Origin: Rebecca billardiae RCC1528
Lineage: Eukaryota > Haptophyta
Assembly: GCA_965240325.2 (NCBI GenBank)
Contig: OZ251225.1
Span: 1,922,001-1,986,000, forward strand
DNA length: 64,000 nucleotides
Reading direction: 5' to 3'
Below, one piece after another: positions 1 to 11,596 of the stretch. Under the pieces are notes generated by a model. That model was not told the DNA's origin, ran no database searches, and saw nothing but the letters and a program-made list of their open reading frames with translations. The position numbers and the translations under genes were made by a program. The first letter of the stretch is position 1. Every line of letters begins with the position of its first letter.

Positions 1-3000
1 CGATGGCGGTGGGATTGGCGGCGGTGACGGCGGTGGGCTCGGAGGCGGCGGGCTCGGCGGCGGGCTCGGTGGCGGTGATGGCGGCGGAGACGGCGGAGGG
101 CTCGGCGGTGGGCTTGGTGGCGGGCTCGGCGGCGGCGACGGCGGTGGGCTGGGTGGTGGTGACGGTGGTGGCGAGGGCGGCGGTGAGGGCGGCGGCGACG
201 GCGGCGGCGGTGACGGTGGTGGCGAGGGCGGAGGCGAGGGCGGTGGTGACGGTGGTGGCAAGGGCGGTGGTGAGGGCGGTGGGCTGGGCGGTGGGCTGGG
301 CGGTGGCGATGGTGGCGGGCTCGGAGGCGGGCTGGGCGGCGGCGACGGCGGAAGGCTCGGCGGCGGCGGGCTGGGCGGAGGCGATGGCGGTGGGCTGGGC
401 GGAGGCGACGGCGGTGGGCTCGGCGGTGGGCTCGGCGGCGGGCTTGGTGGTGGCGATGGCGGTGGGCTTGGCGGCGGGCTCGGCGGTGGGCTTGGCGGCG
501 GTGACGGCGGTGGGCTCGGAGGCGGCGGGCTCGGCGGCGGGCTCGGTGGCGGTGATGGCGGCGGGGACGGCGGTGGGCTCGGCGGTGGGCTTGGTGGCGG
601 GCTCGGCGGCGGCGACGGCGGCGGGCTGGGTGGTGGTGACGGTGGTGGCGAGGGCGGCGGTAAGGGCGGCGGCGACGGCGGCGGCGGTGACGGTGGTGGC
701 GAGGGCGGAGGCGAGGGCGGTGGTGAAGGTGGTGGCGAGGGCGGTGGTGAGGGCGGTGGGCTGGGCGGTGGGCTGGGTGGTGGCGATGGTGGCGGGCTCG
801 GAGGCGGGCTGGGCGGCGGCGACGGCGGTGGGCTCGGCGGCGGCGGGCTGGGCGGAGGCGACGGCGGTGGGCTGGGCGGAGGCGACGGCGGTGGGCTCGG
901 CGGTGGGCTCGGCGGCGGGCTTGGTGGTGGCGATGGCGGTGGGCTTGGCGGCGGGCTCGGCGGTGGGCTTGGCGGCGGTGACGGCGGTGGGCTCGGAGGC
1001 GGCGGGCTCGGCGGCGGGCTCGGTGGCGGTGATGGCGGCGGGGACGGCGGAGGGCTCGGCGGTGGGCTTGGTGGCGGGCTCGGCGGCGGCGACGGCGGTG
1101 GGCTGGGTGGTGGTGACGGTGGTGGCGAGGGCGGCGGTAAGGGCGGCGGCGACGGCGGCGGCGGTGACGGTGGTGGCGAGGGCGGAGGCGAGGGCGGTGG
1201 TGACGGTGGTGGCGAGGGCGGTGGTGAGGGCGGTGGGCTGGGCGGTGGGCTGGGTGGTGGCGATGGTGGCGGGCTCGGAGGCGGGCTGGGCGGCGGCGAC
1301 GGCGGAGGGCTCGGCGGCGGCGGGCTGGGCGGAGGCGATGGCGGTGGGCTGGGCGGAGGCGACGGCGGTGGGCTCGGCGGTGGGCTCGGCGGAGGGCTTG
1401 GTGGTGGCGATGGCGGTGGGCTTGGCGGTGGCGATGGGGGTGGGCTTGGCGGCGGTGACGGCGGTGGGCTCGGAGGCGGCGGGCTCGGCGGCGGGCTCGG
1501 TGGCGGTGATGGCGGCGGGGACGGCGGAGGGCTCGGCGGTGGGCTTGGTGGCGGGCTCGGCGGCGGCGACGGCGGTGGGTTGGGTGGTGGTGACGGTGGT
1601 GGCGAGGGCGGCGGTAAGGGCGGCGGCGACGGCGGCGGCGGTGACGGTGGTGGCGAGGGCGGAGGCGAGGGCGGTGGTGACGGTGGTGGCGAGGGCGGTG
1701 GTGAGGGCGGTGGGCTGGGCGGTGGGCTGGGCGGTGGCGATGGTGGCGGGCTCGGAGGCGGGCTGGGCGGCGGCGACGGCGGTGGGCTCGGCGGCGGCGG
1801 GCTTGGCGGAGGCGATGGCGGTGGGCTGGGCGGAGGCGACGGCGGTGGGCTCGGCGGTGGGCTCGGCGGCGGGCTTGGTGGTGGCGATGGCGGTGGGCTT
1901 GGAGGTGGCGATGGCGGCGGGCTTGGCGGCGGTGACGGCGGTGGGCTCGGAGGCGGCGGGCTCGGCGGCGGGCTCGGTGGCGGTGATGGCGGCGGGGACG
2001 GCGGAGGGCTCGGCGGTGGGCTTGGTGGCGGGCTCGGCGGCGGCGATGGCGGTGGGCTGGGTGGTGGTGACGGTGGTGGCGAGGGCGGCGGTGAGGGCGG
2101 CGGCGACGGCGGCGGCGGTGACGGTGGTGGCGAGGGCGGAGGCGAGGGCGGTGGTGAAGGTGGTGGCGAGGGCGGTGGTGAGGGCGGTGGGCTGGGCGGT
2201 GGGCTGGGTGGTGGCGATGGTGGCGGGCTCGGAGGCGGGCTGGGCGGCGGCGACGGCGGTGGGCTCGGCGGCGGCGGGCTGGGCGGAGGCGATGGCGGTG
2301 GGCTGGGCGGAGGCGACGGCGGTGGGCTCGGCGGTGGGCTCGGCGGCGGGCTTGGTGGTGGCGATGGCGGTGGGCTTGGCGGCGGCGATGGCGGTGGGCT
2401 TGGCGGCGGTGACGGCGGTGGGCTCGGAGGCGGCGGGCTCGGCGGCGGGCTCGGTGGCGGTGATGGCGGCGGGGACGGCGGAGGGCTCGGCGGTGGGCTT
2501 GGTGGCGGGCTCGGCGGCGGCGACGGCGGTGGGCTGGGTGGTGGTGACGGTGGTGGCGAGGGCGGCGGTGAGGGCGGCGGCGACGGCGGCGGCGGTGACG
2601 GTGGTGGCGAGGGCGGAGGCGAGGGCGGTGGTGACGGTGGTGGCGAGGGCGGTGGTGAGGGCGGTGGACTGGGCGGTGGGCTGGGCGGTGGCGATGGTGG
2701 CGGGCTCGGAGGCGGGCTGGGCGGCGGCGACGGCGGAGGGCTCGGCGGCGGCGGGCTGGGCGGAGGCGATGGCGGTGGGCTGGGCGGAGGCGACGGAGGT
2801 GGGCTCGGCGGTGGGCTCGGCGGCGGGCTTGGTGGTGGCGATGGCGGTGGGCTTGGAGGTGGCGATGGGGGTGGGCTTGGCGGCGGTGACGGCGGTGGGC
2901 TCGGAGGCGGCGGGCTCGGCGGCGGGCTCGGTGGCGGTGATGGCGGCGGGGACGGCGGAGGGCTCGGCGGTGGGCTTGGTGGCGGGCTCGGCGGCGGCGA

Positions 3001-3220
3001 CGGCGGTGGGCTGGGTGGTGGTGACGGTGGTGGCGAGGGCGGCGGTGAGGGCGGCGGCGACGGCGGCGGCGGTGACGGTGGTGGCGAGGGCGGAGGCGAG
3101 GGCGGTGGTGACGGTGGTGGCGAGGGCGGTGGTGAGGGCGGTGGGCTTGGTGGTGGGCTGGGTGGTGGTGATGGTGGTGGGCTCGGAGGTGGGCTGGGCG
3201 GTGGGCTCGGCGGCGGGCTA
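1..3220. repeat. 477-bp higher-order tandem repeat coding an (SPPP)n stalk
   Basis: About 6.7 copies of a unit whose landmark (ggtgacggcggtgggctcgg) recurs at T25, 502, 979, 1456, 1933, 2410 and 2887, so the period is exactly 477 bp every time. 477 is 159 codons, and each unit is itself built of 9-12 bp GGNGGNGGGCTC-like subrepeats. Copies differ only by scattered substitutions, which suggests recent amplification or concerted evolution. On the minus strand the frame of triplets 1-3, 4-6 and so on has no stop and reads S-P-P-P-S-P-P-P, continuing the RCC1 gene described next. Plus-strand frames are also open (Ala/Val/Gly-rich and Gly-rich), but only because the repeat contains almost no stop codons. 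Confidence 0.93.
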
Positions 3221-5556
3221 GGCAGCGGTGGACTCGGGGGCGGCGACGGCGGCGGCAACGGTGGTGGGCTTGGTGGCGGTGTTGGCGGTGGCGATGGCGG
3301 TGGCGACGGTGGCGCGTTCGGTGGCGGCGGGCTTGGCGGTGGGCGCGGGGGCGGAGAAGGTGGTGGGGAAGGCGGTGGCGACGGCGGTGGCGACGGTGGC
3401 GGTGGGTTCGGCAAGGCGATCGATGGCAGCGAGTCGCCCAGTTCGCCAGGCGAGCCCCCTCGGCTGTCAGTGTCGCCCTGCCCGAGCTGCCCCTTGTCCG
3501 CCTTGCCAAAGCTGCCAAGTCCCCAGGCGCGCGCGAGCGGCGCAGGCAGCGGCGTGAGAAGTGGGCGCGTGCGTGCGTACGCACACCGGTGAGCGCGCGG
3601 CATCTCTTGGCACGCCCCACCACACACCCTCCGCACCTTCGCACGCCAGCGCAGCGTCACGCTCGACCCGGCCGTGCGCACTCGACGCGGAGTGAGCGCG
3701 CGCGCGCGCGCGCGCGCGTCTCGGCACGCACCACTTGATGGCCCCGTTGTCCAGCACCGCACACGCGTGCAACGACCCGGCGCTCACGAGCACGGCGGTG
3801 CGCCCAGTGCCCAGCGACACGGGCGGGAGCGCGTCGCCCAGCTGGCCGGGCGATTCGCCGCGGTCGTCCTTGTCACCCTGTCCAAGCTGCCCCTCGTTGT
3901 TCGCGCCCCAGCTGTGCCGCGCGCACCACGCGGGCGTGGGACGGGCGATGGCGCGAGGAGATGCGGACCGTCAGAAGCGGCCGCGCGCCAGGCGCGGGCG
4001 CACCATTGACAGACAGTCGTCCATCCCTCGCGTGATGTGTGGGCGCCCACGCCGACGGCGCCGCGCGTGCTCACCATTTGACCTGGCTGCTGCTGAGCAG
4101 CGCGCAGCAATACTGCTGGCGACACGACATGCTGGTCGCATTCAGCCCGGCGCCGAGGTGGAAGACGGGCGAGAGCGTCGGGTCGGCGATGACGTCGGTG
4201 GCCGAACTGCCGAGGGCGCCTCCTGCGCCGTTGCCCCAGCACTTGATCCCACCGGCGCGGAGCCGCACACACGTGTGGTCTGCCCCCGCAGCCACCTCCG
4301 CGGCACCGGTGCTTGCGGTGACCGCAAACGGGAGGTTGTCACCCATCTCCCCCGGATTCTTGCCCCGGTCGGTCGAATCGCCCAAGCCGAGCTGCCTGCC
4401 GCCGTTCTCGCCCCAGCTGCGCGGGCGCGGCGCGTGCGCGGGCAATGGGCGCGCGTGCGTGGAACGGCGCTCAGAGCGGAGCAAGCGCTGGTACGGCAGC
4501 ACAGCCTCGCCACGCGGCGCGGCGCCGCGCGCTGCGCGCAGCCGGCAGACCATTTCACACTGCCGTCCGTGAAGAGGGCGCAGACGTGCACGGTTGTCGT
4601 GTCGAACGAGCTCACGGCGAGGTTCTCACCCAGCGAGATGTGCCCACCTGGCGTGAGCACATCTGCGCTGTCCTCGTTGCCCACCTGTCCGCCGTCGGCT
4701 CGACCCCAGCACTGGATGCCGAGCGTCCCGTTGATAGTGCTGCTCACGCACGTGTGCAAAGTTCCGCAGCGCACACTTTGCGGCGTGGACCACGGCCCCA
4801 GGTTGACTGCGGGCAGCGTGTCGCCCATGGCGCGGCCCGAGCCATCTCCGGCATCGGTCTTATCACCCGTTCCCAGCTGGCCGTCTGCGTTGTCGCCCCA
4901 ACTGGCGTGAATGGCGCAGCGAGCCGAGGAGGAGGAGAAGCGAGCCAGCGAGGACACACACGCGGGCGGGCGGCGCGCCCCGTGACGCGCGTGCAACGTG
5001 ATGAGGAGTGGCGCGAGCCCGAGCGCGGCGGCGTGCGCGGCGCGAGGCGCGAGAGCAGGGCGCCCATCGCTCGTCCATGCGCGCAACGCGCCACGCACCA
5101 TCTGACAGTTGCGTCCGAGAGCACCGCGCATGTGTGCCCCCCGCCCACAGACAGGTGGAGCACCGTCCTGTTCGTTGGCAAGAGCACAAAGGGCAGGTTC
5201 GTGCCGAGCTCGTTCGCGTCGTCGCCGATGTCGTCGGTGGAATCGTAACCCAGTTGCCCGCTCGAGCCCAACCCGAAGCTGCTCGGCGCGGCGAGGGGTG
5301 CGCGCGCCCCGCGTGAGGCGGCTGGCCAAGCGCAGTGGCGGCAGGTGTGGGCACAGGTGTGGGCAGGAAACAAAACCGCGTGCGCACGCGCAGCGTACCA
5401 TTTCACCTCGCCGATGGCGTAGAGGACGCAGTTGTGAAAGGAGCCAGACGCTATCTGCGAGATCGTGCCAGGGCTACCGATGCCCAGCACGGCCCCTGGA
5501 TGCATGGCCGGCGCGACGAGTTCCAGCAGGCCCAGGCCCAGGGCTAGCAACCCCAT
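1..5556 (-). CDS. Secreted RCC1-repeat protein with giant Pro/Ser-rich stalk (3' end off window)
   Basis: Six exons inferred: 5399-5556, 5099-5278, 4551-4901, 4075-4416, 3732-3911 and 3511 to the window edge. The N-terminus (MGLLALGLGLLELV) is signal-peptide-like. Then come seven RCC1 / alpha-tubulin-suppressor-type blade repeats of about 57-60 residues with the signature HTCAVL...VKCWG...GQLG.GD. All five introns are phase 2 and split the same Cys codon (TG^gt...ag^C) before the W/F-G of a repeat. Inner exons are 180, 351, 342 and 180 nt, that is 1, 2, 2 and 1 repeats. Introns are 120, 197, 134, 163 and 220 bp, with donors GTACGC, GTGCGT, GTCTGC, GTGAGC and GTGCGT. The last exon ends its RCC1 part near 3410 and enters more than 1,100 residues of SPPP. 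Pro-rich stalks of this kind are hydroxyproline-glycoprotein-like; a cell-surface or matrix role is inferred. The start has a good context (gccATGG); an extra 5' exon is possible. Confidence 0.85.
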
Positions 5557-7485
5557 GGCGTTGGTTGGGGGCTCGAGGCGGGCGGCGGTACTGCGGCTCT
5601 TGATGCGCGAAGACGATGATGAGCGGGCTGTGATTAACGAGGGTACTCACGCCGTGTTTTTGAAGGTATATTAGGAACTCACTACCCGTATTGTTAAAGA
5701 CTGGACCACTGGACCCCCGTGTTTCGTAACAAGCTATGGGCTAATATGTCCACTTCGAAACGAGTGATTGTCATCATACTGCCTGAGCGAGCATGTACTG
5801 CTATCAAATTGTGGGACGCGGTGTTCACCTCGCCGACGTAACCGCGGTTTAAGATGGCCTGTGATTCGTCGCTGATATGGGTCCAGTGATTCCCTCCGGC
5901 GGCAGAATACCTATTGCGGTTATGAATGGCGCCGAAGAATATGGCGTACCCCATCATGATAATAGTCTAGAGTACGGATCATACGTTGATGACTTGTATT
6001 ACGCCGGTGATCATACATTCCCGGGCTACCATACTTGCAACTGTAATTTGGTTCGTCGTCACGCCGAGGTGGACCCCTCACAGAGGGACGGCCTACCCGC
6101 GCGCCGGCGGCTGGGCGTCGGCACTTCGCGCCGGCACGCCTTCCACCGCCACAATGGTGGCGTGTGCGATCGACCCGTGCCGCGCAGCTCGCCTAGTGGC
6201 CCGGGTGCAAGCTGGAACTCGTGCGGCTAGAGCGGCACCGCCCGCGTACATTCGTGCCACTTGAACTCCGCCTGCGTGGCAGGCGAGACGGTGACGACGG
6301 GAGGCGGCTGGCTGCGTGCGCGCCAGCCAGGCCTCGGGAAGGAGGTCCATCAGCGTTCTGCTAGTGCAAAGCCACGTGCTTGTGCAGCGCTTGCCTCCGC
6401 GGGCGCACAAGGGCACCACCATGCCGCCCTTGTCGAGCGCAGGCTGCGACGGCTGAGTTGCGCTGCGCGGATGTGCAGTGCGCGCACCTCGGTGAACGAG
6501 TGCCGTGCGCCGGCCTGCGCAGCGCGCGTGCGCCTGCTGCTCCCTTCAGGCTTTCTGCTGGCCGGGTCGATTCTGATGCCATCCAGAGTGCGTGCTCCAG
6601 CCTGCGTGCGGACGTAAGGCCTGGGCATGCTGCAGACAACAGGCCGCAAGCAAGCGTCGGGTGGGTTGATTGATAGGTTCAAACATGCGCGGCGGGCTCG
6701 TGCCTCGACCACCGCTGCGCTGGTGGTGCCTACCGTCTTCACGGCGAGTATGTAGGCTATGCGAGCGGACACCAGGGCTCGCCGCCTCGTCTCAGTGTCA
6801 AGCAGGCACCACGCCTGTCGCATGATCGCCCACGCGGGGCGGACTAGACGACAAGTCGACATCAGGAAGTCGTATGTGCCAGCGCCGTGCTCATCAGTCA
6901 TCTGCCGGTCGGCCACGCTCACCGAGCCCGCTATGCACTGTGCACGGGGGATCTACCCCCACGAGCTCATCAGTGCCCTCGGGGAGCAGTCGGAATCATC
7001 GGACGATCGACTGATCACACGAAGATGTCCGCTGCGATGACAACGACCGAATACTGCTCCGCCCGCTCCGGGGGCACGCGGTCCCAGCCCCGGGGCGGCT
7101 ATAGCCTATATACTGTGACTCTTGCAGGCCGTGGGGCGCCGGGTCCCGCTTAATGGGCCGACGGCGGTTGCCGCGCTTTGCGGTGGGCGACTACGGTCAC
7201 TAGTGGCTTCAGTAAATCGTCGCGGCTACAGCAGTCGGAGCCCTGCTGCTGGGCTAGTCGAGTAAGACTCGTCAGGGGACCTGACGGCGGGCCCGGCCTG
7301 ACTCTTAGTACTAACTACTATATATACAGTTTACTATTCTGGTGAACACAGCTTTAAACAATTTTAATTCGTGACAAAGCCCTGGGAGACCCAGCTCCGA
7401 CCCCCTTTAATTGTGTGTCACCTACTGCTGTCCCAAGTAATACCGGAGTAGGAATACGAAGAATGGGGCCTCAAACGTTTTTTGA
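5557..7485. other. Gene-poor stretch upstream of the RCC1 gene
   Basis: Apart from the small ORF at 5694-5957 I see no convincing coding region. The stretch 5640-6060 is noticeably richer in AT than its surroundings; 7300-7450 is AT-rich again and contains an acagtttacta motif (from about 7326) shared with the dispersed repeats at 10098, 52560 and 61131. Open frames around 6090-7150 are arginine/alanine-rich shadows without recognisable motifs. Confidence 0.5.
5694..5957 (-). CDS. Small unrecognised ORF, possible exon
   Basis: An 87-residue frame with ordinary amino-acid composition, unlike the Arg/Ala-rich shadow frames around it. It lies in locally AT-richer DNA and is preceded by TAG ACT ATT ATC, so ctctag could be a 3' splice site just upstream of the ATG. 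The middle part (HNLIAVHARSGSMMTITRFEVD) vaguely resembles the strand pattern of ILEI/FAM3-type domains (hydrophobic strand, TG-like turn, then F-D), but this is weak. No signal peptide or transmembrane segment is seen. It could equally be a decayed fragment of a transferred or transposable element. Confidence 0.25.
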   Translation of the reverse strand: MMGYAIFFGAIHNRNRYSAAGGNHWTHISDESQAILNRGYVGEVNTASHNLIAVHARSGSMMTITRFEVDILAHSLLRNTGVQWSSL

Positions 7486-8587
7486 TTAGGCACGCCTCGG
7501 GAATCGAGAACGCATGTCGTTACCTTTTTGAGCGCGCGTCATAGGGATGTCGTTGCGATTCCCACCTATTTGTTGACGCTTTTCTCGACCATCCGCTCCC
7601 CAGTCGAGCAGAACCGCGACGCACCCGGTGCTTTCGCCGCCGCGCCGCGTGCGCTCGGCACACACGATTGAGTATGACGAACGAGCGCGCTGCTGCAGGA
7701 GGCGAAGGCCGCGCGCGACACGCAGAATGGCGCTCAGCCGGCGTGGCTCGACTCGCACACACGTGCGCGACCGAGGAACAGCTCCGCGGGCCTCCGCCGC
7801 GACCGCCGCCAACCCAGCGCCGGATGCCATCGTCGGCGTCGCGAGGAACTGCGCCGATCTGGCGGATATCCAGCGGCACGTGGCGGCGATCAAGCAGCCG
7901 CGACCGCATCAGATGACGTGCACGAACGGCCTCATGGAGAAGCTCGTACCACAAGCCTACCATAAGCCACCCGCTCGCCGACTTGCCCGACTACTACTAC
8001 TCGCCCCGCTGGCTCGTCATCAACAGGCGCGGCCTTCGAGCCGTCACCCACGCCGCCCGCGGCTCGCGGCGCCATCGCGGACCGGCGTGCCCGCCGGCGC
8101 GAGCTGCACAACACAACATGCACACTGACGCGAGCCGGTCGTACCACGTCGTGCCCGACGGGCCGTGCTCAGCGACGGCTTAGCAGGAGTCTACGCCGTG
8201 CAGTCGCGCCGGTTGTGCCCTGCCGGCCTGCGCAGCTCGCCCCGCGCCTACAGCCAGTGGGCCATCCGCGGTGCGTGCCGTTGCCGTGCCGTCGTGCCCG
8301 AGCGGCCGTGCGCAGCGACGACCGCATCGACGCGCGCTTCGCCGTGCGCCTCGGTGGGCCTTGCAGCAGTGCCGTGCTGCTGCGCCTGGCTTAATCGCAC
8401 GCGCGACAATGCGTTATGCGGCGCGCCACCGGATGATAGCTGCCGTCAGTCAGCGCGAGCGCTGAACGGCCAACTCGTCCCATCGTCGTCGGGTCTGCTG
8501 GCCCTGTGAAGCTTCTCCGTCGCGTCCTACACGCGCTGTGTTCGACCAGCCCCACCGGGACAAGGCCGCAAGGCCCCCGCTGTTTGA

Positions 8588-8650
8588 TTTAACGTGCACA
8601 CTTGGTTAAGGCGTGATTGACGCCATCCAACACTGCACAAAGACACCGCC
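8588..8650 (+). repeat. Dispersed repeat R1 (copy 1)
   Basis: About 60 bp beginning taacgtgcacacttggttaa and containing the small inverted repeat GGCGT-gattg-ACGCC. It recurs at about 10115-10162 in the same orientation and in reverse complement at about 52513-52571. The reverse-complement copy shares the extension through tgcacaaagacacc; the 10.1-kb copy is instead bounded on both sides by ctacagttta. This looks like the end of a small transposon. Confidence 0.7.
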
Positions 8651-9338
8651 ACAAAACAGACCGGCGCAGGCAGGTGAGGGGCGCGTTGCCGCACCTCATC
8701 GAGGCGGCCATTGCAGCAAGCGGCCGCCCCGCGCTCGGAGGCACGCGCTCGAGAGCGCGCTCTGACACCACACGGGGAGGGTGCTGCACCTGGATGTTGT
8801 ATCCCAGCCACCTCGAGAGTGCAGCCACGCCAAACACCTGCCTGCGATGTGAGCGACGCCGCGTCGACTGATCGAGCCCCAGCCGAAGGGAAGAACTGGA
8901 AGATGAAGGGTGGGCAGGTCCACATGCCCGGCGTAAACTGCGCGCTGCTCGCCCGCGGAGGCAAGCAGCGCACTCCCGCCGCCTTCGCAAGCAGCGGGGG
9001 CGGGGGAAAGCGGCCCCTCTCGGTTGCCGCCAGCCCATGGCTGCCCACCTACCTACCCCGGTTGTGGCACAGAGCCTTTGCCTGCCCCGAACACATACAC
9101 CTTGTGAGCAGGGCCAGGCGCGGCCCCACGCCCCATCGGGGCGAGTGGGCCCGCGAAGAGCGCAGTAAGTCACTACTTGCAGTCTTCGGGTCTCGGCACT
9201 CCGCGTGGGGCCGTGCGTCGCAGCCGTAACGGCCCGTGTGTGTCTGCTCACTGCTGTAGTACTGTCAGTACTCGGCTCGCGCGGCTCAGTCGCGCACGGC
9301 ATCACGGAACGACCGCGCTCGTATTCCGTGATAAATAT

Positions 9339-9357
9339 ATCTATATCTATCCTATCG

Positions 9358-9398
<41 letters not shown>

Positions 9399-9399
9399 G
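9339..9399. repeat. (CTAT)n microsatellite
   Basis: Eleven or more consecutive tatc units with a few imperfect ones on the left side; simple sequence. Confidence 0.95.
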
Positions 9400-9441
9400 A
9401 TCTACATGAATTATAAATAACATTATATGCTTTCAGTCACA

Positions 9442-9500
9442 ATTTACTAAGACAAATAAGAGACGCACACGGTTTAGGCAGGCGAGATATCGGAGTACTG
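9442..9500 (+). repeat. Dispersed repeat R3 (partial copy)
   Basis: Sequence running caatttactaagacaaataa then gagacgcacac...ggcaggcgagat, matching the fuller copies at 61131-61226 (plus) and 40838-40930 (minus). Confidence 0.6.
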
Positions 9501-10097
9501 TACCGCGCCACGTCCGAATAAATTTTAAAACTTCAAGTCAGACAGATTATATTTAAATAATTCTAAAGACTTAAAGTTAGGCAGCGGCGCGCTGACGGCG
9601 ACCGTACTGCCCGGTGCGGGCGGTGTCGCGTGGCGGTGATCAAGGGTGCAGCGGGATGATAAATAGCTTTATGCGCCTGGAATACGGATCCACTGAGCCC
9701 AAGGAATCAAGATGACGACTTGAATAAATCAAGCGCGGCGCGCAGCGCCGCGGCGGGCCGGGCCGTGGCGCGCAGTGCGCGGCACAGCGGTGCCGCGGGC
9801 CCGGCCGCGGGTGCCGGCGCCGCCCGCGCCGCGCGCCGGCGCGCCGCGGCCGGCGCGAGCCGGCCGACGCTGCGCCGCTCGAGGACTATAGTCATCGGCA
9901 GACGTCAGTGGCTCCGCGAGTCGTCGTCAGGACGCGAGCAAGTAGCAACTGAGCAAGAAAGGACGCCTTGTGCGCAGCGTCCCTCAGCCGCGACAGCACC
10001 TGCTGCCGCTAGGACGCACCGCCGCTGTCGCGAGCTCGGAGCTGCGAACTGGGCGTCTTCAGATTAAATAATGATTTTTTGGCTGTGGGCTCGACAA

Positions 10098-10165
10098 CTA
10101 CAGTTTACTATGTTTTAACGTGCACACTTGGTTAAGGCGTGATTGACGCCATCCAACACTACAGT
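10098..10165 (+). repeat. Dispersed repeat R1 (copy 2) between two ctacagttta ends
   Basis: The R1 core (taacgtgcacacttggttaa ... atccaacac) is preceded by ctacagtttactatgt and followed by ctacagtttaataac, so the same motif sits on both sides. The motif also occurs beside the 52.5-kb R1 copy (as tagtaaactgt) and in R3, which suggests a shared terminal sequence of one small transposon group. Confidence 0.6.
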
Positions 10166-10192
10166 TTAATAACTAATAAGCCGCTGCAGGCA

Positions 10193-10500
10193 TATTAACG
10201 ACGTGGTATGCAACGGGCAGGCGCCTCAGAGTCAGCGGCAAGCTGTAGCAGCAGATCGAGCAGCAGAGACAAACACCAGGATCAGCGCTCCTCGCCGTCG
10301 TCCTTCCCCCTCCTCGTAGTCGTCCATCACTCCATCGACGAGCGGAAGCTCGACGCACCGTCTCACGTCGATCAGTCTGGCGTCGACGCGCGCGCGCCAC
10401 CGCGGTGGTCGCGGTCGGCCACGCGTCGTCAGCCGCGTCGTCCGTCACGAAGTAGTCGTCGTGCGCAGCGCCCCCGCGGGCGCGTGCCCCCGGGCGCGCT
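10193..10500 (+). repeat. Dispersed repeat R5 (copy 1)
   Basis: From ttaacgacgtggtatgcaac to the GC-rich stretch gcgcccccgcgggcgcgtgc the sequence is repeated at 61490-61770, with several short indels (for example tcacgtcgatcagtc present here, absent there). Both copies start right after TA-rich DNA (ttaa). No coding function is apparent. Confidence 0.8.
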
Positions 10501-10987
10501 GCAGGCATATATCTCTCTCTATATATATAGCCATATAGCAGCACTTGACGAGGCTGCCAAATATATATAATAAATACGCTCCGCCGAAACTCCCTACTGA
10601 GGGCTGAGGACCGGGGGCGGCCCACGGGCGGGAGGCTTTAAGACAGTTGCGGGTTGCCGACCGGCGCGCGCCGCCGGTCCTCGGATCTGATGAGCCTTGC
10701 TGGCGGTGATGATGCGCACAGACTGTCGCGTCGCGGAAGATGCTGCCAGACATAACTACGACTGAGACTGCTGCGGATGAGGCGCCCAGCGGCCAGAACC
10801 GCGCCAGACCGCGTGCTGCTAGCTAGGACACGTACGAGCTGCCGAAAGTTTCGTCGCTGAAAGGCAGGCCCTTCTCAGACTGCTCCCGTCAAGAGGCGTC
10901 CACAGAGCACATCATCCCGGAGACTTCGTCCGCATGGGCTCGCACTCCCTCGTCGCGCGCACCCACACGCGCGTGAACGCGGTCACA

Positions 10988-11596
10988 CTATGCTCGTCCA
11001 GTGCTCCCGCGCGATGCAGTGCTTCGCTGCGTATGATCGGCCAGCCACTGCAAGACGGCTGGGACACCAGCACCTGTGAGCGCACTGGCGCGAATGCACG
11101 CGATGGGCCGAGCGTCCGCGTCCGCGGCGAGGATGTCCTCGAGGCGCATGACCGCCTGCAGCGTCGTCCACGCGATCTGTTCGCTCAGGTCGCATTTGTT
11201 GAGGATGATCAGCATGGGCCTGCCTTTCAGCTCGTGTGCCTGGAGCAGCTCGAAGAGCTCGATGGTCGCGGCGGCGAGCTGCGCGTGCGCGGCGCCGTCG
11301 ACGACGAACAGCACGAGCTCGCTCTCGCTGAAGTAGCGGGGCCAGACCGGAATCATCGATCCGCCCATTTCTCGCAGCACCAAGCTCGAGCGCGCGCTCG
11401 AGATGTGGTACAGCTCGGTGCCAATGGATGGGATGGTCTTGGTGTTCACCTCGCCTGCTTGGCCGCCTTTGGCGAGGTGCGTGAGCTGCCGCATGAGGAG
11501 GGTCTTGCCAGCGGACTCGCATCCTACGACGAGAATGCGCGTCGCATTCGCTTCGCTCGCCTTCCCTCGCGCCTGCTTCGACAGGGCAAGCCCCAT
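10988..11596 (-). CDS. ARL16: ARL16-like small GTPase
   Basis: 202 residues, single exon. P-loop GCESAGKTLL at residues 26-35, switch I PSIGTE at 56-61 (family P-T-x-G-x-E), an unusual switch II REMGGS at 75-80 in place of the common WDxGGQ, NKCD at 133-136 and RASAL near 169. The unusual switch II and overall length fit ARL16 rather than ARF1-type proteins. Gly2 after the initiator Met (MGLALSK) would allow N-myristoylation, as known in the ARF family. The frame continues far upstream of this ATG without stops; I chose 11596 because the ARF fold starts there and because it leaves a 168-bp gap to the divergent F-box gene. ARL16 is linked to ciliary trafficking in other eukaryotes; its role here is inferred. 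Confidence 0.85.
   Translation of the reverse strand: MGLALSKQARGKASEANATRILVVGCESAGKTLLMRQLTHLAKGGQAGEVNTKTIPSIGTELYHISSARSSLVLREMGGSMIPVWPRYFSESELVLFVVDGAAHAQLAAATIELFELLQAHELKGRPMLIILNKCDLSEQIAWTTLQAVMRLEDILAADADARPIACIRASALTGAGVPAVLQWLADHTQRSTASRGSTGRA

Larger units (their letters stand above)
7486..10097. other. Gene-poor region with repeat fragments
   Basis: Long open frames at 7486-8147 and 8527-9305 are on overlapping strands, rich in Arg/Ala/Ser/Pro, and have no domain I recognise; I treat them as GC-driven shadows. The interval 9400-9700 is AT-rich. The interval 9730-9890 is a very GC-rich low-complexity patch (gcgccgcg-type). Confidence 0.5.

Noticed and set aside
3-3221. Plus-strand 1,072-residue Ala/Val/Gly-rich frame
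   Set aside because: It is a by-product of the 477-bp GC repeat lacking stop codons; the minus SPPP frame joins a real RCC1 gene.
1580-3592. Plus-strand Gly-rich (GGGDGGGL) frame
   Set aside because: Exact antisense of the SPPP coding repeat, with no supporting domain upstream or downstream.
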